Shown piece by piece: positions 1-5,690 of a stretch of DNA of 8,168 nt. Both the position numbers and the translations under genes were made by a program. Position 1 is the first letter of the stretch. Every line of letters begins with the position of its first letter. The DNA lies in NCBI GenBank assembly GCA_028276105.1, contig JAPYWZ010000023.1, positions 1 through 8,168 of the forward strand. The letters run 5' to 3'. The notes below the pieces were generated by a model that was given only the letters and a program-made list of their open reading frames with translations, did no database searches and was not told where the DNA came from. The stretch comes from Microgenomates group bacterium (GTDB taxonomy: Bacteria; Patescibacteriota; Microgenomatia; UBA1406; GWC2-37-13).

Positions 1-1
1 T

Positions 2-916
2 TTAAAAGGCGAATGGACAAAAAAAATTATCACCATGGTAGAAAAGGAATTGTTTATCGAATGGTGGGATTATCAAAGTGGGAAAAAACATTTGCGGCAA
101 AAGGAGGAGTTAATAGAAAGGTATGGGTTACTAACAAGATATACGCCTATTCATCATCATCCACTATTGGCGAGTTGTGAAGATGGGAAAGATCACAATC
201 TAGTTTCGGCGACTTTTGGCTCTAATTATTTACCAGTACAATTGAATGCTATAATTTATGGGATCTTAACTTATCTTATTAAATATTATCAGGATGAAAA
301 CTTAGGCAATGATAAAGAAAAGGTTGGCATTTATCAAAGTTTTAAAGAGAGATTGTATTACGATTTTCAAAAAGTTTTTTGGTGCGAAAAATCAGGATGG
401 GAAGGCTTTCGTAATTATTCAATTTTAAAAGGAGAAGAAGGACCAATTTTATACGGTGATTTAGCTGCAGAAGTTTGGCCTTTGTTTGTTGGTTTAGCAA
501 CAAAAAAACAAGCTTTAATTACCAAAGAAAATCTAAAAAAATACTACGCGGGTGATTATGGTTTAGCCGCCACCAGTTTGATTTTAAGAAAAAGATCAGA
601 CATCTTTAAAAAACTTGAAGATAGTTGGCAATTTCAATGGGAATATCCCAATTGTTGGCCACCTTTAATGTATATTGCGGTTGAAGGGCTTAAAAATTAT
701 GGTTATTTTAGGGAAGCGTTGATTTATCAAAAGAATTGGGTTAATTTTGTTGAAAAAGAGTTTTTTACAACCGGAAGATTTTTTGAAAAATATGTTTATT
801 CGAAAAATGTTGTAAGCGAACGTGGCTATTATGGAACAATGAAGGGTTTTGGTTGGACAATTGGTGTTTATCTCAGATTTTTGAATAACTTGGTGAAAGA
901 AAATTTTTTAGACTAA
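2..916 (+). CDS. Trehalase, GH37 family (5'-truncated by window edge)
   Basis: C-terminal ~304 residues of a glycoside hydrolase family 37 trehalase, which hydrolyses trehalose to two glucoses by inversion. The frame is open to the left edge and the residues before the first ATG (position 35) fit the family, so that ATG is internal; full enzymes are ~500 aa. Numbered from position 2: residues 60-64 (EDGKD) align with the E. coli ESGWD segment, making D64 the likely catalytic acid. Residues 185-191 read DYGLAAT (family GGLxTTS-like). Residues 212-221 (QWEYPNCWPP) are a variant of signature QWDxPNGWAP. FFEKY at 260-264 contains E262, the probable catalytic base, and GFGWTIGV at 282-289 is the usual C-terminal motif. 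The glycine-rich lid before GFGW is reduced to SERGYYGTMK. It converges on otsA with a 9-bp overlap. Family is secure; cell location cannot be judged without the N-terminus. Confidence 0.9.
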   Translation, partial: LKGEWTKKIITMVEKELFIEWWDYQSGKKHLRQKEELIERYGLLTRYTPIHHHPLLASCEDGKDHNLVSATFGSNYLPVQLNAIIYGILTYLIKYYQDENLGNDKEKVGIYQSFKERLYYDFQKVFWCEKSGWEGFRNYSILKGEEGPILYGDLAAEVWPLFVGLATKKQALITKENLKKYYAGDYGLAATSLILRKRSDIFKKLEDSWQFQWEYPNCWPPLMYIAVEGLKNYGYFREALIYQKNWVNFVEKEFFTTGRFFEKYVYSKNVVSERGYYGTMKGFGWTIGVYLRFLNNLVKENFLD

Positions 917-2368
917 ATTCTTTAAAAATTCATAAGCCCATTTAAAAATATCATTTTCTTTAATTTTGGACTTCATTATTTTGTTTCTTTTTAATTTTTC
1001 TGAAGAAGGCATATTAAGAGTGTAAGTTAAAGCATCGGCTGATTTTTCTACTTCATAAGGATTAATTAAAATTGCTTCGGTCAAATCTTTTGCCGCACCA
1101 GCAAATTGAGAAAGAATAAGCATTCCGTTTTTAGGATTACAAGCAATAACATATTCTTTAGCAACAAGATTCATCCCGTCATCAAGAGGTGTCACAAAAC
1201 AAATATCAGCTAATTGATAATAACTAATGATTTTTTTTCGATCAATTGTTTGGTTAATAAAATGTATAGGTTGCCAATTGGAGGTAGAGTAGCGCCAGTT
1301 GATTTTTTCAACCAAATCGTTTATTTCATGACTGAGTTTTTTATAAGCCGGTATATGAGTTCTTGAAGGGGCACCAATCATTAAAAAAGTAACTTCTTCA
1401 ATATATTGGGGATATTTTTGAAAGAAAAAATCAATAATATTGAGTCGTTCTATTATGCCCTTAGTGTAATCGATTCTGTCAACACTAAGAATCAATTTTT
1501 TATAATCAAAGCCAAAATCTTTTTTGATTATTTTTTTGCTAACTTTTTTTCTCATTTGGGATTTAATTTCTTCATAGTCAATCCCGGCTGGTAAATTACC
1601 AATTTTTGTTTTTAAATCTTTAAAAATAATTAGGGTTGGTTCTGAATCGGTAATAACTCCTAAATCACGAGTGGCGCATTGAATAAAGTTTGCCACATGA
1701 TAACTTCGGTGAAAAGCAATGAAATCAGATGATAATAATCCTTCAAGCAATTCCTTTCGCCAAGGACAGATTCTGAATATTTCATAAGTAGGCCAAGGAA
1801 TATGCCAAAATACTCCCACTTTAAGTTCTTTATTTTTTTCTTTTAAAAACTTTGGGAGAAGCGCTAAATGATAGTCATTGACCCAAATGACCGTATTTTT
1901 AAAATCATTTTTTTCTTTTATTTCTTCTAAAATTGATTGAGCAAATTTTTGGTTTACTTGGAGATAAGTATCCCACCACGATTGATGAAAAATTGGTTTT
2001 ACAAAAACATTATGACACAACGGCCATAAGGTTTGATTGGCAAAACCGTAATAAAAGTTTTCGACCTCCTTTTTTTTTAAAAAAATTAATTTTAATTTAT
2101 AATCTCCTTTTTTAGGAGGTATTTTTAGTGAATTTTCTTTATCGATTATTAGTTTATCGGCATTACCAGAAGATCGAGCAATCATTGTTCCGCCAGTTTT
2201 TTTTAAAAGAGCATCAAATAATAGATGGACACCACCGGCAGATTTTTCATATTTTATTTTTCCATTGTAAACTTTATTATAACTATATGATGGTCTTTGT
2301 AATGCAACAATGAGTTTTTTGTTTTTTAATAGTTTGGCTAGTTTATCTAAATTATTAGATTCTTGCAT
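908..2368 (-). CDS. otsA: Alpha,alpha-trehalose-phosphate synthase (UDP-forming), GT20
   Basis: Cytosolic glycosyltransferase joining UDP-glucose and glucose-6-phosphate to trehalose-6-phosphate. The 486-aa length is normal and it aligns with E. coli OtsA end to end. Motifs: R25 in the N-terminal loop (E. coli R9, phosphate contact); SAGGVH 43-48; NQTLWP 111-116 containing W115 (E. coli W85); WVNDYHLALLP 162-172 with D165; HIPWPTYEIF 189-198; DRIDYTKG 297-304 with R298 and K303 (E. coli R262/K267, UDP binding); DDGMNLVAKE 396-405 with E405 (E. coli E369); SQFAGAA 420-426. All key residues are present, so it should be active. Related GT20 enzymes such as glucosylglycerol-phosphate synthase are possible, but the adjoining trehalase supports trehalose. 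No Shine-Dalgarno precedes the ATG; an extended -10 lies just upstream, and a second promoter sits in the 48-bp repeat. No otsB is visible. Confidence 0.95.
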   Translation of the reverse strand: MQESNNLDKLAKLLKNKKLIVALQRPSYSYNKVYNGKIKYEKSAGGVHLLFDALLKKTGGTMIARSSGNADKLIIDKENSLKIPPKKGDYKLKLIFLKKKEVENFYYGFANQTLWPLCHNVFVKPIFHQSWWDTYLQVNQKFAQSILEEIKEKNDFKNTVIWVNDYHLALLPKFLKEKNKELKVGVFWHIPWPTYEIFRICPWRKELLEGLLSSDFIAFHRSYHVANFIQCATRDLGVITDSEPTLIIFKDLKTKIGNLPAGIDYEEIKSQMRKKVSKKIIKKDFGFDYKKLILSVDRIDYTKGIIERLNIIDFFFQKYPQYIEEVTFLMIGAPSRTHIPAYKKLSHEINDLVEKINWRYSTSNWQPIHFINQTIDRKKIISYYQLADICFVTPLDDGMNLVAKEYVIACNPKNGMLILSQFAGAAKDLTEAILINPYEVEKSADALTYTLNMPSSEKLKRNKIMKSKIKENDIFKWAYEFLKNLV

Positions 2369-2377
2369 AATAACGAT

Positions 2378-2386
2378 ATTATATCA
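2378..2386 (-). promoter_or_regulatory. Proximal otsA promoter, extended -10 (TGATATAAT)
   Basis: On the minus strand TGATATAAT is a perfect extended -10 (TGn-TATAAT), with TATAAT at 2378-2383. Nine bases separate it from the otsA ATG, so the predicted transcript starts about 3 nt before the start codon. No convincing -35 is seen at 16-18 nt, as is common with an extended -10. Confidence 0.6.
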
Positions 2387-2421
2387 TTTTTTTATTATCA
2401 AGACAGAAATTAACGTGATCA

Positions 2422-2450
2422 ATTAGATTATTGGAAAAAATAAAAGTCAA
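2422..2450 (-). promoter_or_regulatory. Distal otsA promoter from the 48-bp repeat (TTGACT-17-TCTAAT)
   Basis: The -35 box TTGACT (2445-2450) lies in repeat copy 1 and the -10-like TCTAAT (2422-2427) lies just outside it, with a 17-bp spacer. A transcript from here would carry a leader of about 47 nt before the otsA ATG, without a visible Shine-Dalgarno. The -10 is weaker than the one used for the ATPase gene, so activity is uncertain. Confidence 0.4.
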
Positions 2451-2477
2451 CTCTTAAAATTTCCGTAAATTTTGAAG
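2430..2477. repeat. 48-bp direct repeat, copy 1 (left flank of ATPase gene)
   Basis: Identical at all 48 positions to 3718-3765 (offset 1288). It contains a dyad, AAAATTT-CCGT-AAATTTT at 2456-2473, extended by CTT/AAG to 2453-2477 with a one-base bulge, and on the minus strand a TTGACT -35 box 2 bp downstream of the dyad. Identity ends sharply at 2478 and 2429. It lies between the palindrome after the ATPase gene and the otsA promoters. Confidence 0.95.
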
Positions 2478-2491
2478 ATTAATTTTTGATG

Positions 2492-2535
2492 AACTTTAAT
2501 TATGAACCCACGATCGTGGGTTTGTAATTAAAGTT
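2492..2535. terminator. 44-bp palindrome, probable transcription barrier after the ATPase gene
   Basis: A continuous inverted repeat with 22-nt arms centred at 2513/2514. The outer 11 bp pair (AACTTTAATTA with TAATTAAAGTT), two positions are T-G/G-T, and the core ACCCACGA/TCGTGGGT is self-complementary. It begins 7 nt past the ATPase stop codon. On the + strand the two odd pairs are wobble pairs and a run of five T follows (2534-2538); on the minus strand they become A-C mismatches and no T-run follows. It therefore looks more like a + strand terminator than one serving the ATPase gene, or it may be a structural or mobile-element end. Palindrome certain, function not. Confidence 0.55.
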
Positions 2536-2542
2536 TTTAAAT

Positions 2543-3703
2543 TTACCATAAAAACCGATAGGAAGAGGAGAAGTTTATTACTTCTTTTATTTTAAAAGGA
2601 GTTTTTGGGAGACGGGCGGATTTTTCTTCCCATTTGACTTCAAAGCCATAAAGATTTTGATTTTTTAAAAGAATGTCAACTTCCCTTCCATCATAGTCTT
2701 GCCAAAAATAAAGATTAAAAAATTTTCGTTCATAATCAATCCGTCTTTTAAGACCCAAAACCAAAGCATTTTCCAATAAAAATCCTTTATCGGCTCTTTT
2801 TTCAATAGGGGAAAAATCACCAATCAAAGCGTTTCTTATCCCCAAATCATAAAAATAAACCTTAAATTTTTTCTTTATCACTTGACGCATATTTTTTTGA
2901 AAGGGAAAGGTGCGAAAGATTATAAAAAATTTTTCCAAAAGATCAATATAGTTTAAAACCGTTTCTCGGGCAATACCAAGAGTTTGCGCCAATTCATTTG
3001 GATTGACAAGACTGCCTATTTGATAGGCTAAAAGTTGGGCAAGATCAACAATAGTTCTTGGTTTTTTGACGCCTTCAATCATCAAAAGATCTTTAAAAAG
3101 ATAGGAGTCGACAATCTCTTTTAATTTTTCTTTTTTTTCTTGGGCTGATTTTAAAAGAAAGATTTCTGGATAAGCGCCATAAACTAAGATTTTTTCCAAA
3201 ATTTGAGTCAGTTTTTCTTTTTGCGAAAAATTTTCTTTAAACTGCCAAAAGTTTTTTGGGCGGATATTGGTAATTTCTTCCAAAGATAAAGGATAAAGAG
3301 AAATAACTTTTTTTCTACCAGCCAAACTATCACCAATATTTTGAAGGAATAAAAAAGAGGAGGAGCCAGTGGCTAAAACTTTTATTTGGGGGAAATAGTC
3401 ATAAAAAAGCTTTAAAAGAAGACCGGCGTTTTTTAAATATTGGATTTCGTCAAAAAAAATAACGGCTGATGATAAAAGATCAAGCTCTTCAAGGATGGAG
3501 ACGATTTTTTCTTTAGAAAAAGAGTACCATAAAGCTTCAGTAGCTGGGTCAGTAAAATCAAAATAATAACTTTTTTTGGTAATTTTTTTTCTTATACTTT
3601 GTAAGAGGGTAGTTTTTCCAATTCGTCTTGGACCAGTAATGATAAGAATTTCTTTTTTATTAATTTCTTTAAGAATTTGTTCTTCAATTAGTCGTTTAAA
3701 CAT
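2543..3703 (-). CDS. AAA-family ATPase with C-terminal DUF4143 domain
   Basis: 386-aa P-loop protein of the widespread archaeal/bacterial AAA_14-DUF4143 type; its cellular role is not established. Walker A GPRRIGKTT at 24-32, Walker B VIFFDEIQ at 81-88, the sensor-like ATGSSS at 111-116, and the family's LAGRKKVISLYPLSLEE stretch at 128-144. Residues ~216-262 form a winged-helix-like segment (LAQLLAYQIG...NELAQTLGI). The DUF4143 C-terminus has E311, EVD at 341-343 and FEVKW at 354-358, spaced like a PD-(D/E)xK nuclease-type core. Length is typical and the frame intact. The gene and the palindrome behind it are enclosed by identical 48-bp direct repeats, suggesting insertion as a unit between pth and otsA. 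It has the best promoter in the window and should be leaderless. Confidence 0.9.
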   Translation of the reverse strand: MFKRLIEEQILKEINKKEILIITGPRRIGKTTLLQSIRKKITKKSYYFDFTDPATEALWYSFSKEKIVSILEELDLLSSAVIFFDEIQYLKNAGLLLKLFYDYFPQIKVLATGSSSFLFLQNIGDSLAGRKKVISLYPLSLEEITNIRPKNFWQFKENFSQKEKLTQILEKILVYGAYPEIFLLKSAQEKKEKLKEIVDSYLFKDLLMIEGVKKPRTIVDLAQLLAYQIGSLVNPNELAQTLGIARETVLNYIDLLEKFFIIFRTFPFQKNMRQVIKKKFKVYFYDLGIRNALIGDFSPIEKRADKGFLLENALVLGLKRRIDYERKFFNLYFWQDYDGREVDILLKNQNLYGFEVKWEEKSARLPKTPFKIKEVINFSSSYRFLW

Positions 3704-3709
3704 AACTTT

Positions 3710-3738
3710 ATTTTATCATTGGAAAAAATAAAAGTCAA
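3710..3738 (-). promoter_or_regulatory. ATPase gene promoter (TTGACT-17-TAAAAT), leaderless
   Basis: TTGACT at 3733-3738, a 17-bp spacer and TAAAAT at 3710-3715, preceded by TG one base upstream (extended -10). The -10 ends 6 nt before the ATG, placing the start of transcription on the A of the start codon. The -35 and part of the spacer belong to repeat copy 2. Confidence 0.75.
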
Positions 3739-3765
3739 CTCTTAAAATTTCCGTAAATTTTGAAG
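3718..3765. repeat. 48-bp direct repeat, copy 2 (right flank of ATPase gene)
   Basis: Perfect match to 2430-2477. It starts 10 bp beyond the pth stop codon and ends inside the spacer of the ATPase promoter. It holds the same dyad (3741-3765), which could act as an operator next to the -35 or as a weak hairpin at the end of the pth transcript. Confidence 0.95.
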
Positions 3766-3775
3766 GTGAAGTTTT

Positions 3776-4273
3776 TTATTTTACCATTTCAAAAAGTCTT
3801 TCCCCAATTTTCCCAAATACCTCATTTTCTAAAATTTCTCTTTCTTCGGGTAAAAAATTTTGCAAAACATAAGCTTCACCATCAACCCATCCAGTTTTTT
3901 GGCGGTTGTCAATGCCAATTCGGATGCGCCAAAAATCTTTGGTTTTTAAGGTTTCTTCAATTGATTTTAGACCTTTATGAAGCTTTGGACCTTTGCCAAA
4001 GTCAATCCGAAATTTGCCAAGAGGAATATCTAAATCGTCGTGAACGATAAATAAGTCGTGTAACGTGTAACGTGTAACGTGTAACGTCTTTAAAATCTTT
4101 TTTACTTCTTTGCCGCTTTCGTTCATAAAACAATTAGTTTTAAAAGTTTTAAGATTGAAACTTTTGTTTTTTTGATCAGAGAGTTTATTTAAATAATCAA
4201 TAAACATATGACCAGCATTGTGACGGTTGTTTTGGTATTTTTTACCAGGATTACCCAGTCCGATTATTATCAT
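3776..4273 (-). CDS. pth: Peptidyl-tRNA hydrolase
   Basis: Releases tRNA from peptidyl-tRNAs that drop off ribosomes; an essential cytosolic housekeeping enzyme. From the ATG at 4273 it is 165 aa, shorter than E. coli Pth (194). N8 (GLGNPG), catalytic H18 (RHNAG), FMN at 49-51 and D79 (HDDLD) match E. coli N10, H20, M67/N68 and D93. The GGHGGHNGLKS loop is replaced by GKGPKLHKGLKS, so K100 stands where E. coli has N114, a substrate-contact residue. The segment before FMN is shortened, while the one before HDDLD is about 3 residues longer and encoded by a 7-bp tandem repeat. An upstream TTG (4279) would add two residues, but the ATG is preferred: TATAAT ends exactly 6 nt before it and MIIIGLGNPG is the usual start. 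Confidence 0.93.
   Translation of the reverse strand: MIIIGLGNPGKKYQNNRHNAGHMFIDYLNKLSDQKNKSFNLKTFKTNCFMNESGKEVKKILKTLHVTRYTLHDLFIVHDDLDIPLGKFRIDFGKGPKLHKGLKSIEETLKTKDFWRIRIGIDNRQKTGWVDGEAYVLQNFLPEEREILENEVFGKIGERLFEMVK
4057..4087. repeat. CGTGTAA heptad tandem repeat inside pth
   Basis: Four perfect CGTGTAA units (4057-4084) plus CGT. Because three units make 21 nt, pth reads through in frame and gains a 7-residue periodicity (TLHVTRY then TLHD). It lies just before the conserved HDDLD motif. The + strand unit can be written TAACGTG, related to the TAAC-type heptads at the end of galT and at 5854. Confidence 0.95.
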
Positions 4274-4279
4274 AGTCAA

Positions 4280-4285
4280 ATTATA
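4280..4285 (-). promoter_or_regulatory. pth -10 box (TATAAT), leaderless
   Basis: Consensus TATAAT on the minus strand, ending 6 nt before the preferred pth ATG, so transcription should start at the ATG. No clear -35 at 17 bp. The 90-bp gap to the divergent S23 gene is nearly all A/T. Confidence 0.6.
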
Positions 4286-4340
4286 ATTGATTTTTAATTA
4301 ATTATTTTCTATTATAATTTCAAAGTTTCCCAAATTTTTC

Positions 4341-4391
4341 TATATCAAATATCATAAATCAAAATGCAAAATGACAAATTAAAATTCAAAA
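4341..4391 (+). repeat. Left inverted-repeat arm of the S23 element
   Basis: Its first 14 bases (TATATCAAATATCA) are the exact reverse complement of part of the right arm (4741-4796), and further matches (AATCAAAAT, ACA-ATTAAA-TCAAAA) follow with small gaps. The arm runs into the gene and encodes the first nine residues of the S23 protein. The same core recurs at 5691-5722. Confidence 0.75.
4350..4355 (+). promoter_or_regulatory. Candidate -10 for the S23 gene (TATCAT)
   Basis: TATCAT ends 8 nt before the ATG at 4364, giving a leader of about 2 nt. It lies within the repeat arm and no strong -35 precedes it. There is no Shine-Dalgarno. Confidence 0.4.
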
Positions 4392-4741
4392 AGGAGTTTA
4401 AAGAAAGACTATATCGTTTTGTTTTAAAACTAGTTAAAATGATCGAAAAATTACCTAAAGATAGAGTTTGTTTTATTTTAGGCGATCAATTACTTCGAAG
4501 CGGCACAAGTATTCTTTCAAACTATATTGAAGGTCAAGCAGCCTCAAGTAAAAAAGATTTTATCAAATACTTTGAAGTTAGTTTAAAATCAATTAACGAA
4601 AGTAAAGTCTGGATTGCTTTATTGAGAGATGCTGGAAAAATTAAAAAAGATGAAGCGCAATGGTTTTTAGATGAATTAAAAGAATTTGGCAATATTTTTG
4701 CTTCAAGTATTTTAACTTTAAAAGGTAAAAAAATAAAATGA
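4364..4741 (+). CDS. Four-helix bundle protein, S23 / 23S rRNA intervening-sequence family
   Basis: 125-aa all-helical protein of the S23 family, named for ORFs in intervening sequences of 23S rRNA and related to Avd of diversity-generating retroelements; biochemical role unknown. The hallmark lies at residues 42-66: QLLRSGTSILSN followed by EGQAASSKKDF, then LKSINESKVW (74-83), LLRDAG (86-91) and the terminal SILTLKGK (115-122). Length is typical and the frame intact. Here it is free-standing between pth and galT, not in an rRNA gene, and no reverse transcriptase or template repeat is present. It lies between imperfect inverted repeats, and its N-terminal MQNDKLKFK is encoded by the left arm. 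This resembles the arrangement of rRNA intervening sequences (ORF inside a long stem), so it may be a mobile or formerly mobile unit. Ends with TGA. Confidence 0.92.
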   Translation: MQNDKLKFKKEFKERLYRFVLKLVKMIEKLPKDRVCFILGDQLLRSGTSILSNYIEGQAASSKKDFIKYFEVSLKSINESKVWIALLRDAGKIKKDEAQWFLDELKEFGNIFASSILTLKGKKIK

Positions 4742-4796
4742 TTTTGATATTTAATATGTAATTTTGATTTTTGATATTTGATATTTGATATATTTA
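4741..4796 (-). repeat. Right inverted-repeat arm of the S23 element
   Basis: Starts on the last base of the S23 stop codon and ends 4 bp before galT. Its complement begins TAAATATATCAAATATCA and matches the left arm. The 20 bases at 4754-4773 also recur exactly at 5804-5823. Its distal end provides the extended -10 of galT. Confidence 0.75.
4786..4794 (+). promoter_or_regulatory. galT promoter, extended -10 (TGATATATT), leaderless
   Basis: TATATT (4789-4794) preceded by TGa, ending exactly 6 nt before the galT ATG. A TTGATT with a 19-bp spacer (4764-4769) is a possible -35. All of it lies in the right arm of the S23 element. A TATAAT directly abutting the ATG (4795-4800) is too close to serve. 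Confidence 0.6.
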
Positions 4797-4800
4797 TAAT

Positions 4801-5667
4801 ATGTCAAAGTACGTCCCAGATATTTCCTCAAAAAGATGGGTGATTATTTCACCCCAGCGGATTAACCGGCCGCATCAAAAGCAAGAACAGTTTGTCTGCC
4901 CTTTTTGTCCCGGCAATGAAAAAATGACTCCGCCTGAAGTAATGCGTGTTGGTAAGGGAGAGCCCAATCAACCGGGATGGGAAATAAGAGTAATTCCCAA
5001 CAAATACCCAATTACTGATTTTCATGAGGTGATTATCCATACTCCGGATTGTCATAAAGATTTGGAACATTTATCAGAAAGTCATCTGAAAAAAATCTTT
5101 CAAGTTTATCGGGCACGGTTTAACTTTTACCGACAAAAGGGGCAGGTAATAATCTTTTGCAATCATCGAGAAAACGCCGGGGCATCACTAAAACACTCTC
5201 ATGCACAATTGGTAGTTTTGCCGTTTCAAATAAATTTAGATACTTTAGCCCGTGAACCGATGAACAATATTATTGAACAAAATAAACACTTTAACCTTTA
5301 CTGCCCTGATTTTTCTCAATGGCCTTTTGAGGTTTGGCTTGCCCCAAAAAAACAAAATACTTATTTTGGTGATATTACTGATGAGGAGATTGAGGATATG
5401 GTGACAATCTTTAAAAACGTTTTAAAAGCTTTAGAGAAAATTTACAAGAAGTATGAGTTTTCCACCCTTCCTTTTGCCTATAACTTTTATATTTACCCAA
5501 AAGAAAATTGGTATCTAAGACTTATTCCCCGTTTTGTCAATCGCGCTGGTTTTGAGCTTGGGACAGGGCTTTCGGTTAATATAGTTGATCCAAAAGATGC
5601 GGCGGAAGAAATCAAAAGTCAGCTACACCAAACATCTAACACTAATCACCAAGCATCTAACACCTAA
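4801..5667 (+). CDS. galT: Galactose-1-phosphate uridylyltransferase-like protein (HIT superfamily)
   Basis: Family enzymes transfer a nucleotide between a sugar phosphate and a UDP- or ADP-sugar through a nucleotidyl-histidine (Leloir pathway in GalT). 288 aa, shorter than E. coli GalT (348). CPFC at 33-36 gives two zinc cysteines. RVIPNKYP at 63-70 and FHEVIIHTP at 74-82 are family stretches. HSHAQ at 132-136 is the active site, with H134 the expected nucleophile and H132 a zinc ligand (E. coli HPHGQ). The fourth ligand, His in E. coli SPDH, is C84 here (TPDCH, with H85 next). The C-terminal domain has WYLRLIPR at 237-244 and GFELGTGLSVN at 250-260. Residues 276-288 (HQTSNTNHQASNT) are encoded by a heptad repeat array that also supplies the stop codon. 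The real substrate may differ, since ADP-glucose phosphorylase-type relatives share such motifs. No galactose-pathway partner is visible. Confidence 0.85.
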   Translation: MSKYVPDISSKRWVIISPQRINRPHQKQEQFVCPFCPGNEKMTPPEVMRVGKGEPNQPGWEIRVIPNKYPITDFHEVIIHTPDCHKDLEHLSESHLKKIFQVYRARFNFYRQKGQVIIFCNHRENAGASLKHSHAQLVVLPFQINLDTLAREPMNNIIEQNKHFNLYCPDFSQWPFEVWLAPKKQNTYFGDITDEEIEDMVTIFKNVLKALEKIYKKYEFSTLPFAYNFYIYPKENWYLRLIPRFVNRAGFELGTGLSVNIVDPKDAAEEIKSQLHQTSNTNHQASNT

Positions 5668-5681
5668 CATCTAACACTAAA
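5626..5681. repeat. Eight-unit heptad array (consensus CAYCTAA) spanning the galT 3' end
   Basis: Eight 7-bp units in perfect register: CACCAAA, CATCTAA, CACTAAT, CACCAAG, CATCTAA, CACCTAA, CATCTAA, CACTAAA. The 10-mer CATCTAACAC occurs exactly at 5633, 5654 and 5668. The first six units encode the last 13 residues of GalT and its TAA, giving a 7-residue protein repeat (HQTSNTN, HQASNT). Register relates it to the TAACGTG units in pth. Confidence 0.95.
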
Positions 5682-5690
5682 AAACACATG

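Larger units (their letters stand above)
4341..4796 (+). mobile_element. Putative S23-carrying repeat-bounded element (456 bp)
   Basis: One gene precisely filling the space between two imperfect inverted arms, with a geneless element of the same design about 900 bp further on (5691-5843). No transposase and no clear target-site duplication were found, so mobility is inferred from architecture alone. The transcript could fold into a long stem with the gene in the loop. Confidence 0.4.

Noticed and set aside
1406..2313. Three + strand open frames (1406-1594, 1933-2115, 2128-2313) opposite otsA
   Set aside because: They are antisense to conserved OtsA sequence and have no recognisable content.
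3760..4050. 96-residue + strand open frame opposite pth
   Set aside because: It lies wholly antisense to well-supported pth coding sequence, has no promoter or family resemblance, and is Phe/Gln/His-rich as expected of a shadow.
4277..4279. TTG as the pth start; likewise ATG 6572 for the membrane protease and TTG 6589 for the gene at 6616
   Set aside because: Each longer form would begin within or immediately after the -10 box that fits the internal ATG at the 6-nt spacing; the extra residues look unconserved.
4364..4741. Diversity-generating retroelement, because S23 proteins resemble Avd
   Set aside because: No reverse transcriptase, template repeat or variable repeat in the window.
4739..4741. 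UGA read as glycine (code 25, used by some CPR lineages)
   Set aside because: TGA ends the S23 protein at its normal family length and several more TGAs follow in frame; conserved glycines in other genes use GGN codons.
4849..5070. 73-residue minus-strand frame inside galT
   Set aside because: Antisense to the conserved CPFC and FHEVI region of GalT; no supporting signal.
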